From contig JACVVK020000324.1 of assembly GCA_018292915.2 (NCBI GenBank), positions 675,001 to 739,000 on the forward strand: a DNA stretch of 64,000 nt, in the 5' to 3' direction. Both the position numbers and the translations under genes were made by a program. The notes under the pieces were generated by a model. The model did no database searches. It was not told where the DNA came from and saw nothing but the letters and a program-made list of their open reading frames with translations. This document shows, one piece after another, positions 12,451 through 24,662 of the stretch; position 1 is the stretch's first letter; each line of letters begins with the position of its first letter. The stretch is from Batillaria attramentaria. Lineage: Eukaryota; Mollusca; Gastropoda; Batillariidae.

Positions 12451-13320
12451 AAATAACTGAGCCAATGTCCACGAGACTCAAACAAACCAAACGATGCATT
12501 TTGTTAATCATGTTTTCCCCCCATGAATCAGTGACTGACTTAGCACTGAATGTCTGATTTTAAAACTGTTGAACACAGTTATCATAGTATAGTACCACGT
12601 CGACTGGATTGCAGTGAACTCAGTATAGCAAAGCCTGACAACAACAACAACAACAACAGCGACAACACTGAACACCAACGACAACAACACTAGTTTTGAC
12701 AACAAATCGCGTTTCACGTGCGGCTCAGTGTATGGACACCGGCTCAGTCACCATCCTGGCCCGGCCTTGACACCTGTAGAGGTCGGCTAAGGTCACAGTG
12801 ACAACTGAAGTATCAGTACACAAACTGACCCAACACTGAGTGTCAGTTACCGGGTTTCCTGGTCGGTTCCGTTTTGCCAAAGACTGACTTCAAGTTGGTT
12901 TAGCCAGGACTTCAAGTTGGTTCAGCCAGGACTTTGTTTATTGTGTACACATGTCTTCCACAACCAGTGATTGCCCCTGTTTCAGTGCCCCCCCCCCTCC
13001 TAACCCACCCAACTTCTCTTTTCTACCACTGCAGCTGTTCAGCTTGTTATTGACGTCATTGGCTGACCGTGGCGCCGCTCAGTTCCGAACGCTACCCATT
13101 TCAGTTGTTTTATCCGTCACATTTTGCTTTGTCTTACAGCCATTTTCCCTTTCAACTTCAGTTGTCCAGGACAGCAGTGATGTATGTTCAGTCTAACTGG
13201 ATTCAATTTGAGTCAGACTCCATACAATCATTAACGGAAAGCAAACGGGAACTGGTAGCGGGCGGTGTTAATGCTGAATGTGTTCCGTGGCCTGTGGGGA
13301 GAAGAAAGAGCGGTAACGTC
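12451..13320. other. unique non-coding stretch
   Basis: No gene is recognised. There is a short AAC tract near 12640-12660 and a 22-bp tandem pair (ACTTCAAGTTGGTTTAGCCA) at about 12889-12932. Short open frames in this interval have no family resemblance that I recognise. Confidence 0.4.
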
Positions 13321-14202
13321 ACCGGCTGAGTCACGTGGTGCGGCGCCTCGCCGGAGAGAGAGAGAGAGAGAGGGTCGTTGGAAGGCTGGCTTCAGGTGTA
13401 GTGCGGGCTGACGGCGTGCTGTGTGAACGTTCTGTACTCTAGTCTACTGTAGCTGCCACTTGCTTCAGTCAGCGACGGAGACTGGACGCGCCGCGCTGTT
13501 GTTGACACAAACGTCTTGAGCGCCGGGATATGACAACTTAAGGCCGACCGGCAAAATCCACTGGGATTGTAAAACGGATGGATTGCCTTCCGGTTTGACT
13601 TGTGCAGGTCAGCCTCTGACGTCTTCGTGTGTGTGTGTGTGTTTTCTCCATATCATGATCCCTCGGCCAACCCTCGGATTCTGACGGTGTGTGTGTGTGT
13701 GTGTGTGTGTGGTGTTGAGAAACACCGTCCGGAGTGCACTGCCCTTCCTTCAGTTGACAACAAGCGCTGTGTGGCTGCCGACACAAGTGAGAAATCGTTA
13801 TTTGGTTCCTTGTTTGAACCGTTACTCTCGGTGTTAAACTTGACCTGTCACTCACTCGGACCTGTCCAAGTTAAGGCAGCTTACTGAGTGAGTGGTATTC
13901 ATGAGTGAACTGAGCTTCCGTCCGGCGCTGTCGCTGATATGTAAATGTAAAACTGAAGCAGACGACATTGTGTTTGTCAGGCGTACAGTGAGTGAAGGGC
14001 GGTAGCGGCTCCCAGACCTCGTGTGTCGTATTGGCCGCCGGGCTGTGAGTCTGGGTCTACTTCCTATCAGCTGTGAGTCAGCAGACGTCGGGCGGCAGTC
14101 AGTACAGTACAGTGGGGGGGAACCAGACAGGGGGGATACGGAGAGCAGTGGTAACTCCGCCGCTACCGATACACACACACACACGATAGTGAGGACACGA
14201 AC
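13321..14202 (+). promoter_or_regulatory. GC-rich stretch upstream of candidate exon (possible promoter/5' UTR)
   Basis: This interval is visibly richer in G, C and CpG than its neighbours (for example GCGGCGCCTCGCC near 13341 and GGACGCGCCGCGC near 13484). It has a short GAGA tract at about 13356-13372 and no in-frame ATG for the downstream open frame; in that frame a stop lies at 14152-14154. I see no convincing TATA box. Assigning it as promoter or 5' UTR is an inference from position and composition. It also contains two short GT tracts at about 13627-13642 and 13687-13711. Confidence 0.3.
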
Positions 14203-15012
14203 ATGGGCGACATGGAGAATACTTGTAACTCCGCCGCTGTTGATACACATAAACAGGAAAGTGAGGAGACAGACACAGGGGAGACGGAGTGTAGTGGAAA
14301 CTCAACAGCTAACGCTACACAGAAAGAGGAGAGTGAGGAAGACACGCCCGAGTCTGGCGAGAACACGACACACGAGTCGCCGACTGACACACACGATTCC
14401 GGCGTAGACACGACACACGATTCCGGCGACGACACACACTGTGACGACAGTGAAATACACAGTGAAATGCACGGTGATGACGGTGAAATTCACAGTGACA
14501 CGCCGGATTCTGTGGCACAAACGCCAGATTCTGGTGTAGACACGCGCGATTTTGCTACTGCTGTTGCCGACTGTGTGGAGGCGCCTGCCAACATGAACAC
14601 TAGTGATACTGGAACCGAGAGAAATGATACTACGGTTGATGACTGGGGAGTCACAGTTGACAGTGACAGGGGAGTCACAGTAGACACTAAAGATGTTGAT
14701 GACGGGGAGGTAGACACTCAGAACGCGGCTACCACTGGAGCCAAAACTGAGACAAAACACAACACAGTTGATGACGCTGGAGTAGAGAGACATCATGGTG
14801 ACGGTGACGGTGACGGTGACGGTGAGATGTGCTCTACATCCACCACCACACAGCACCAACAGACAGAATCTGGTCACAGTCACACCGACACTACTGGCAA
14901 AGGGAGTACCTTAACTAGTGAGACAAGTAGCGAGACTGCCGAGACTACTGGGAGTACCTTGTTCAGTGAGAGACACGGGGACTGGACACAGTCAGTTGAC
15001 TCCAGTCACAAG
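14203..15012 (+). CDS. candidate first coding exon, acidic low-complexity protein (hypothetical)
   Basis: An open frame starts at ATG 14203 and stays open to a stop at 15163-15165. A strong splice donor context, CACAAG|GTGAGC, lies at 15012/15013, so I end the likely exon there (270 codons). The composition is dominated by Thr, Asp, Ser and Glu with repeated THDSG and ESEE motifs, and a GDGDGDGDG run comes from a GACGGT repeat. No signal peptide, membrane segment or known domain is visible, so the product is probably disordered. The first ~40 codons descend from a degenerate internal repeat of about 70 bp (AACTCCGCCGCT) whose first copy lies upstream of the ATG and out of frame, across an AC tract. 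Codon content is unlike the repeat arrays around it. I see no downstream exon. It could be a chance frame; function is unknown. Confidence 0.4.
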
Positions 15013-15540
15013 GTGAGCATATTGCAGCCCACAGTTCACTCATGCGTTATGGTCATTGACAGTTCCCCCTCCCCCCAACCCCAAACAACCCCCTCCCCCT
15101 CACTCCGTCCCTCCCTCCCGCTGGTAGCACGACCTCAGTGTCCCACTGACAGCCCACACTACTGATCTTCCCGGCGTCAGCATTATTAATATATTGATTC
15201 TGTATTCAGTGTTTCGTGTTGTATTCATTGCTTGTCTCTTAGTGTCGTGAGCTGGTAATTTCAGTTACTGATGGTCGGCTGGAGTCTGTGGCCACTGAAG
15301 CCTCTGTTGCTGATGATAGTGATACTGATGATTGTGATCCACGATAACGGTTGATGGAACTAAATGAATGATGATGGCACGTCGGGTATTGATGATCGTC
15401 CAAGTTCCGTGTATCCGAGTCATCAAAGATTCCACATCAGTCAAACTTTCGGAAAGCAAAGCCAGGAAGGTGAACCTATTCAAAAATAAACGATAGAGTC
15501 ACCGTGGATTCCAATTTCCGGCCTCAATGAGTAGTAATGA
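15013..15540. other. unique stretch, possible start of an intron
   Basis: This follows the candidate donor at 15013. It starts GTGAGCATATTGCAG, then is C-rich at 15065-15120. No acceptor or exon can be assigned with confidence. Confidence 0.3.
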
Positions 15541-15544
15541 TGAG

Positions 15545-16970
15545 CATAACGAACATGATAATGATCAGTATAACCTACATAATACTGATCAGTATACATA
15601 ACACAATACCCCTCAGTATAACCGTCATAACATAAAATACACTGATCAGTATAACGAATATGATACTGATCAGCATAAACTACATAATACTGATCAGCAC
15701 AAACTATGTAATACTGATCAGTATGACCTACATTATACTGATCAGTATAACCTGCATAATCATTGATCAGTATAACCTACATTGTATTGATCAGTATAAC
15801 CTACACAATGCTGATCAGTATAACCTACATATTACTGATCAGTATAACATACACAACACTGATCAGTATAACCTACATAATCATTGATCAGTATAACCTA
15901 CATAATAATGAACAGTATAACGTACAAAATATAACGTACACAATACTGATCAGTATAACCTACATAATAATGGTCAGTATAACCTAAATAATAATGGTCA
16001 GTATAACCTAAATAATGAGCAGTATAACCTACATAATAATGAAGAGTATAACCCACATATTACTGGTTAGTTTAACCTACATAATACTGATCAGTATAAC
16101 CTACATAATAATGGTCAGTATAACCTACATAATAATGGTCAGTTTAACCGACATAATAATGGTCAGTACATGTATAACCTAAATAATGAGCAGTATAACC
16201 TACATGATAATGAAGAGTATAACCCACTTAACACTGATTAGTATAACCTACCTAATACTGATCAGTATAACCTACCTAATAATGGTCAGTATAACCTATA
16301 TAATAATGAGCAGTATAACCTACATAATAAATGAACAGTATAACCTACATAATACTGATGAGTATAACCTACATAATACTGATCAGTATAACCTACCTAA
16401 TAATGGTCAGTTTAACCTATATAATAATGAGCAGTATAACCTACATAATAAATGAACAGTATAACCTACATAATACTGATGAGTATAACCTGCATAATAC
16501 TGATCAGAATAACCTACATAATAATGGTCAGTATAACCTATATAATAATGAGCAGTATAACCTACATAATAAATGAACAGTATAACCTACATAATACTGA
16601 TGAGTATAACCTGCATAATACTGATCAGAATAACCTACCTAATAATGGTCAGTTTAACCTATATAATAATGAGCAGTATAACCTACATAATAAATGAACA
16701 GTATAACCTACATAATACTGATGAGTATAACCTGCATAATACTGATCAGAATAACCTACATAATAATGGTCAGTATAACCTATATAATAATGAGCAGTAT
16801 ACCATATATAATAATAATAATAATAAACAGTATAACCTACATAATACTGATCAGCATAAGCTACATAATAATGAGCAATATAACCTACATAATACTGATC
16901 AGAATAACCGACATAATACTGATCAGAATAACCTACATAATAATGGTCAGTATAACCTACACATGCATGA
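15545..16970. repeat. 24-bp satellite with a 121-bp higher-order unit
   Basis: Monomers of about 24 bp follow the pattern CAGTATAACCTACATAATAC plus TGAT, with TAATGG, TAATGAG and TAATGAA variants. Between about 16,200 and 16,815 five monomers form a higher-order unit of 121 bp: copies of the same marker (AATAAATGAACAG) recur at 121-bp steps near 16,327, 16,448, 16,569 and 16,690. The array ends with a short AAT tract and diverged copies. Confidence 0.95.
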
Positions 16971-17675
16971 CGTACTTGTGACGTCACTTTCAACATGGCT
17001 AATTGATCAAGTGTCGTCTCTCGTTTGAGTCATTATCAGTTTTACCGACTGCACCGGCCATAGCTGATCACGTGATCAGTTCCAGTCTAGACCGATGACC
17101 GGTGTTTTAGGACTGACAGGTGCATGGAGCCGACGTTTCAGATGAGTGAGCAAGTGACGTGACCCCTAGTCACAGATGAGTGAGCAAGTGACGCGACCCC
17201 TAGTCACAGCGTCGTGCCGGCCCCTCAGTGTGGTATTTGGTTAGAATATTTGAAACGCTCTGCCAGTTTACGTTTGACGTTGAATCATGGTTAAGACCTT
17301 TTCAGTCCCGGCCGGTACGACCTGTGTAAATAATGAATGATGAATCACAGCTACTGAAGCCCCTTTCATGGATCGGTGTGTAGAAATAACTGTGATTACA
17401 AAACTGACTGGTCAGGAGTGGAGTTGTGCCAGTCACAGTGTTGTGGGAGTTTATAGTAGTGATTTATCAACAGTAGAGACTTAGCCACCCGTCAGTGATT
17501 TACCCAGATTGGCTGGCAAACCGCCGCCCATAGTTTATACAGTTACCTGGGCTGAGTCTCGGCTATAACTTAGTCAACCATTGTTTTGTCGCAAAACACC
17601 ACTCATCTCAATGCTGCTCTGCCCCACCGTCGTTGTTTAGTTCTTCTTGTGCCCCGCATGAAGGTCGACCTTAAT
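16971..17675. other. unique non-coding stretch
   Basis: No gene is seen. A 36-bp tandem pair containing CAGATGAGTGAGCAAGTGAC lies at about 17138-17208. Confidence 0.4.
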
Positions 17676-20600
17676 GCATACTGTCTTCTCTTATACTACA
17701 GACTGTGACCTTAATGCATACTGTCTTCTATTATAATACAGACTGTGACCTTAATGCATACTGTCTACTCTTATACTACATACTGTGACCTAAATGCATA
17801 CCGTCTTCTCTTATACTACAGACTGTGACCTTCATGCATACTGTCTTCTCTTATACTACAGACTGTGACCTTAATGCATACTGTCTTCTCTTATACTACA
17901 GACTGTGAACTTAATGCATACTGTCTTCTCTTATACTGCAGACTGTGACCTTAATGCATACTGTCTTCTCTTATACTACAGACTGTGACCTAAATGCATA
18001 CTGTCTTCTCTTATAGTACAGACTGTGACCTAAATGCATACTGTCTTCTCTTATAGTACAGACTGTGACCTAAATGCATACTGTCTTCTCTTATACTGCA
18101 GACTGTGACCTTAATGCATACTGTCTTCTCTTAAACTACAGACTGTGACCTTAATGCATACTGTCTTCTCTTATACTACAGACTGTGACCTTAATGCATA
18201 CTGTCTTCTCTTATACTACAGACTGTGACCTAAATGCATACTGTCTTCTCTTATACTACAGACTGTGACCTAAATGCATACTGTCTTCTCTTATACTACA
18301 GACTGTGGCCTTAATGCATACTGTCTTCTCTTATACTACAGACTGTGACCTAAATGCATAATGTCTTATACTACTGACGGTGACCTAAATGCATACTGTC
18401 TTCTCTTATACTACAGACTGTGACCTAAATGCATACTGTCTTCTCTTATACTTCAGACTGTGACCTTAATGCATACTGTTTTCTCTTATGCTACAGACTG
18501 TGACCTTAATGCATACTGTCTTCTCTTATACTACAGACTGTGACCTTAATGCATACTGTCTTCTATTATAATACAGACTGTGACCTTAATGCATACTGTC
18601 TACTCTTATACTACATACTGTGACCTAAATGCATACTGTCTTCTCTTATACTACAGACTGTGACCTAAATGCATATTGTCTTATCTTATACTACAGACTG
18701 TGACCTAAGTGCATACTGCCTTCTCTTATACTACAGACTGTGACCTTAGTGCATACTGTCTTCTCTTATAGTACAGACTGTGACCTAAATGCATACTGTC
18801 TTCTCTTATAGTACAGACTGTGACCTAAATGCATACTGTCTTCTCTTAAACTACAGACTGTGACCTTAATGCATACTGTCTTCTCTTATACTACAGACTG
18901 TGACCTTAATGCATACTGTCTTCTCTTATACTACAGACTGTGACGTAAATGCATACTGTCTTCTCTTATACTACAGACTGTGACCTAAATGCATACTGTC
19001 TTCTCTTATACTACAGACTGTGGCCTTAATGCATACTGTCTTCTCTTATACTACAGACTGTGACCTAAATGCATACTGTCTTCTCTTATACTACAGACTG
19101 TGACCTAAATGCATACTGTCTTATACTACAGACGGTGACCTAAATGCATACTGTCTTCTCTTATAGTACAGACTGTGACCTAAATGCATACTGTCTTATC
19201 TTATACTACAGACTGTGACCTTAATGCATACTGTCTTCTCTTATGCTACAGACTGTGACCTTAATGCATACTGTCTTCTCTTATACTACAGACTGTGACC
19301 TAAATGCATACTGTCTTCTCTTATACTACAGACTGTGACCTTAATGCATACTGTCTTCTCTTATACTACAGACTGTGACCTAAATGCATACTGTCTTCTC
19401 TTATACTACAGACTGTGGCCTTAATGCATACTGTCTTCTCTTATACTACAGACTGTGACCTAAGTGCATACTGCCTTCTCTTATACTACATACTGTGACC
19501 TTAGTGCATACTGTCGTCTCTTATACTGCAGACTGTGACCTTAATGCATACTGTCTTTTCTTATACTACAGACTGTGACCTAAATACTGTCTTCTCTTAT
19601 ACTACAGACTGTGACCTTAATGCATACTGTCTTTTCTTATACTACATACTGTGACCTAAATGCATACTGTCTTCTCTTATACTACAGACTGTGACCTTAA
19701 TGCATACTGTCTTATACTACAGACTGTGACCGTAATGCATACTGTCTTATTTTATACTACAGACTGTGACCTTAATGCATACTGTCTTCTCTTATACCAC
19801 AGACTGTGACCTAAATGCATACTGTCTTCTCTTATACTACAGACGGTGACCTAAATGCATACTGTCTTATATTATACTACAGACTGACCTTAATGCATAC
19901 TGTCTTCTCTTATACTACAGACTGTGACCTTAATGCATACTGTCTTCTCTTATACTACAGACTGTGACCTTAATGCATACTGTCTTATCTTATACTACAG
20001 ACTGTGACCTTAATGCATACTGTCTTCTCTTATACTACAGACTGTGACCTTAATGCATACTGTCTTATCTTATACTACAGACTGTGACCTAAATGCATAC
20101 TGTCTTCTCTTAAACTACAGACTGTGACCTTAATGCATACTGTCTTATCTTATACTACAGACTGTGACCTTAATGCATACTGTCTTATCTTATACTACAG
20201 ACTGTGACCTAAATGCATACTGTCTTCTCTTATACTACAGACTGTGACCTAAGTGCATACTGTCTTCTTTTATACTACAGACTGTGACCTTAATGCATAC
20301 TGTCTTCTCTTATAGTACAGACTGTGACCTAAATGCATACTGTCTTCTCTTATACTACAGACTGTGACCTTAATGCATACTGTCTTCTTTTATACTACAG
20401 ACTGTGACCTTAATGCATACTGTCTTCTCTTATACTACAGACTGTGACCTTAATGCATACTGTCTTCTCTTATACTACAGACTGTGACCTTAATGCATAC
20501 TGTCTTCTCTTATACTACAGACTGTGACCTTAATGCATACTGTCTTCTCTTATACTACAGACTGTGACCTAAGTGCATACTGTCTTCTCTTATACTACAG

Positions 20601-21480
20601 ACTGTGACCTAAATGCATACTGTCTTCTCTTATAGTACAGACTGTGACCTAAATGCATACTGTCTTCTCTTATAATACAGACTGTGACCTTAATGCATAC
20701 TGTCTTCTCTTATGCTACAGACTGTGACCTTAATGCATACAGTCTTCTCTTATGCTACAGACTGTGACCTTAATGCATACTGTCTTATCTTATACTACAG
20801 ACTGTGACCTAAATGCATACTGTCTTCTCTTATACTACAGACGGTGACCTAAATGCATACTGTCTTCTCTTATACTACAGACGGTGACCTAAATGCATAC
20901 TGTCTTATCTTATACTACAGACTGACCTTAATGCATACTGTCTTCTTTTATACTACAGACTGTGACCTTAATGCATTCTGTCTTCTCTTATACTACAGAC
21001 TGTGACCTTAATGCATTCTGTCTTCTCTTATACTACAGACTGTGACCTTAATGCATACTGTCTTCTCTTATACTACAGACTGTGACCTTAATGCATACTG
21101 TCTTCTCTTATACTACAGACTGTGACCTAAGTGCCTACTGTCTTATCTTATACTACAGACTGTGACCTAAGTGCATACTGTCTTCTTTTATACTACAGAC
21201 TGTGACCTTAATGCATACTGTCTTCTCTTATACTACAGACTGTGACCTAAGTGCCTACTGTCTTATCTAAATACTACAGACTGTGACCTTAATGCATACT
21301 GTCTTCTCTTATAGTACAGACTGTGACCTAAATGCATACTGTCTTCTCTTATACTACAGACTGTGACCTTAATGCATACTGTCTTCTCTTATACTACAGA
21401 CTGTGACGTAAATGCATACTGTCTTCTCTTATACTACAGACTGTGACCTTAATGCATACTGTCTTCTCTTACAATATAAC
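17676..21480. repeat. 40-bp satellite, about 95 copies
   Basis: The monomer is GACTGTGACCTTAATGCATA followed by CTGTCTTCTCTTATACTACA. Variants include TAAATGCATA, TTATCTTATA and ATAGTACA, plus truncated monomers lacking TCTC. A marker pair (CTGTCTTCTATTATAATACA then CTGTCTACTC) occurs at 17721 and again at 18556, showing a duplicated block of 835 bp. Every monomer carries the palindrome ATGCAT and a pyrimidine-rich tract ending in CAG. Confidence 0.97.
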
Positions 21481-21893
21481 CTGTGACCTTAATTGCCTCC
21501 TTACGGAACTTTTGCCAAATGGTGTAACCTAGACTCGTCCTGCTGTGGACCTTAACGGTCTCAGGTAACTTTGGCCAGACGTTTTAACCTTGATACTGTT
21601 CCCTTATCGTAACAGTGGATTTTCCTTAAGATGAAGTTTTAGCCAAATGGTTTAACCTTAATACTCTTTCCTCATACAGTGAACCTTCTTTAAGAAAAGA
21701 GTTTTTGTTGTGTGGATGTGACGTGGTCCTCAAGCCGACACTCAAGGCGTGTACATCTTACGTCAACGCCGCTATAACTTGATGTGTCTGACAGGGGCAC
21801 AGCAAACACGCCGCTACTTCAAAGCACTTCACAACATTACCAGCAACCTACAGTCTGTCAGTGTCATATCCTGAAATGGAAGGAGCACAGGCA
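21481..21893. other. unique non-coding stretch
   Basis: This starts with a few highly degenerate relatives of the flanking array (TTTAACCTTAATACTC). No gene is seen. Confidence 0.4.
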
Positions 21894-22289
21894 TAAGTTG
21901 ATACGAGTAGAGTGTGATGTTAGTGCTAACTTTACAATAAGTTGATACGAGTAGAGTGTGATGTTAGTGCTAACTTTACAATAAGTTGATACGAGTAGAG
22001 TGTGATGTTAGTGCTAACTTTACAATAAGTTGATACGAGTAGAGTGTCATGTTAGTGCTAACTTTACAATAAGTTGATACGAGTAGAGTGTCATGTTAGT
22101 GCTAACTTTACAATAAGTTGATACGAGTAGAGTGTCATGTTAGTGCTAACTTTACAATAAGTTGATACGAGTAGAGTGTCATGTTAGTGCTAACTTTACA
22201 ATAAGTTGATACGAGTAGAGTGTCATGTTAGTGCTAACTTTACAATAAGTTGATACGAGTAGAGTGTCATGTTAGTGCTAACTTTACAA
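21894..22289. repeat. 44-bp minisatellite, 9 copies
   Basis: The unit starts ATAAGTTGATACGAGTAGAG and ends TAACTTTACA. The only variation I see is GTGTGATG in the first three copies and GTGTCATG in the rest. Confidence 0.97.
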
Positions 22290-22740
22290 AACACGTTGTG
22301 CACATTGAACTACTGTCAGTATAGAAGGGTACACCAGTATAGCCATTCAGGCTCACCGAGTAGGATAAACAGTATCACGTGTACACTGCCACACAGTAGC
22401 GGCAATGAGTCCCGGGATATCGTGAACTGTCTGAGTGCTGTGTATATTTATGTGGGGGTGAATCAGATTGGGAAACTTTATACAAATGTCGGAGGCAGAT
22501 AACCGTCACACTGGGATCTGGGGGAGCTGATTAGAAATGCCAAGTTACTCTCGCCACGATTACTAAGGACTCGTACATTTTCCTGGCAAACACAGGGCGT
22601 ATGGGACGAGACTAACGCGAGATTTGACATGAAGTGTATCTGGCAGGCGATACTGAGAAAACTGAATCAGTGGCTCCGTCTGGTGTGTTGGGTTACTGCG
22701 GGGGGGGGGGGGGGGGAACACACCGGGTTGTTTGTGGGCC
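22290..22740. other. unique non-coding stretch
   Basis: No gene is supported. A G17 run lies near 22699-22715. Confidence 0.4.
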
Positions 22741-24102
22741 TGGTGCAGTTTACAGAAAAGATGGTGCAGTTTACAGTACAGGATAGTGCAGTTTACAGTA
22801 CAGGAAAGTGCAGTTTACAGTACAGGATAGTGCAGTTTACAGTACAGGATGGTGCAGTTTACAGTACAGGATAGTGCAGGTTACAATACAGGAGGGTGCA
22901 GTTTATAGTACAGGATAGTGCAGTTTACAGTACAGGATGGTGCAGTTTACAGTACAGGAGGGTGCAGTTTACAGTACAGGAGGGTGCAGTTTACAGTACA
23001 GGAAAGTGCAGTTTACAGTACAGGATAGTGCAGTTTACAGTACAGGATGGTGCAGTTTACAGTACAGGATAGTGCAGGTTACAATACAGGAGGGTGCAGT
23101 TTATAGTACAGGATAGTGCAGTTTACAGTACAGGATGGTGCAGTTTACAGTACAGGAGGGTGCAGTTAACAGTACAGGATAGTGCAGTTTACAGTACAGG
23201 AGGGTGCAGTTTACAGTACAGGATGGTGCAGTTAACAGTACAGGATGGTGCAGTTTACAGTACAGGAGGGTGCAGGTTACAATACAGGAGTGTGCAGTTT
23301 ACAGTACAGGATGGTGCAGTTTACAGTACAGGATGGTGCAGTTTATAGTACAGGAGGGTGCAGTTTACACTACAGGAGGGTGCAGTTTACAGTACAGGAG
23401 GGTGCAGTTTACAGTACAGGAGGGTGCAGTTTACAGTACAGGATAGTGCAGTTAACAGTGCAGGATAGTGCCGTTTACAGTACAGGATGGTGCAGGTTAC
23501 AGTACAGGAGGGTGCAGGTTACAGTACAGGAGGGTGCAGTTTACAGTACAGGATGGTGCAGGTTACAGTACAGGAGGGTGCAGGTTACAGTACAGGAGGG
23601 TGCAGGTTACAGTACAGGAGGGTGCAGTTTACAGTACAGGATGGTGCAGGTTACAGTACAGGATAGTGCAGTTTACAGTACAGGAGGGTGCAGGTTACAG
23701 TACAGGATAGTGCAGTTTACACTACAGGATGGTGCAGGTTACAGTACAGGAGGGTGCAGTTTACAGTACAGGAGGGTGCAGTTTACCCTTACAGGATGGT
23801 GCAGTTTACAGTACAGGAGGGTGCAGTTTACAGTACAGGATAGTGCAGTTTACAGTACAGGATAGTGCAGTTTACAGTACAGGATAGTGCAGTTTACAGT
23901 ACAGGAGGGTGCCGTTTACAGTACAGGATAGTGCAGTTTACAGTACAGGAGGGTGCAGTTTACAGTACAGGATAGTGCAGTTTACACTACAGGAGGGTGC
24001 AGTTTACAGTACAGGATAGTGCAGTTTACAGTGCAGGAGGTTGCAGTTTACAGTAGAGGATAGTGCAGTTTACAGTACAGGAGGGTGCAGTTTACAGTAC
24101 AA
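22741..24102. repeat. 22-bp minisatellite, about 62 copies
   Basis: The unit is GTGCAGTTTACAGTACAGGA plus GG, TA or TG. The dinucleotide at the junction and TTTA, GTTA or TTAA at the centre vary independently. The Val/Gln/Tyr-rich frames through it are artefacts of a stop-free unit. Confidence 0.97.
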
Positions 24103-24662
24103 GAACAGGGAAGGGTACTGTTACACACCGGGTGTTTGTGGGTCTGGTTCGTAGTACAGCAGCTGGGCGTGGCCTGCTTGGTCTTCAGTGAACGGGAGTT
24201 GTGTGAGTGGAAGGCCACCTGTATGAACGGTTTCATTGTGGAACGTATAACTACATAAATATAACTACTACGTATAACTGAGTCCTCAGTAAACACAGAC
24301 AAGGAAGCTCAGTGTAATGGGCAGCCTGTAGCAGTGCAATTAGTAGTAGTAGTACCGGAGTTCAGTTAAGCGAAAACTGTAGAAAACGTTAACAAGTGAT
24401 GTCCGTTAAAAACGTACACCATAAAAAGAAACCGGTGGAAGTCCGGTACAGGTGGCTTGTACAGCATGTTGAGTTGCCTCCCTTCCACTATCAGTATACT
24501 GAGGTAGACGACTTTTTCACTTCAAGTTACTGTTGTACGCTATAACTATTGTCACGTTAATGTCGTACTCTGTTGTCACGTTTACAGACCATATTGTCAC
24601 AACGTTATGCTGCTACAGAGATCTACATGTAAACGTTTGCTTGATCAAGTTGGCCGCTCCGT
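24103..24662. other. unique non-coding stretch
   Basis: No gene is seen. A short TAG repeat lies near 24339-24353. Confidence 0.4.

Noticed and set aside
22269..22502. 77-codon frame between satellites
   Set aside because: Starts inside the 44-bp array and has no recognisable domain; length is within chance expectation.
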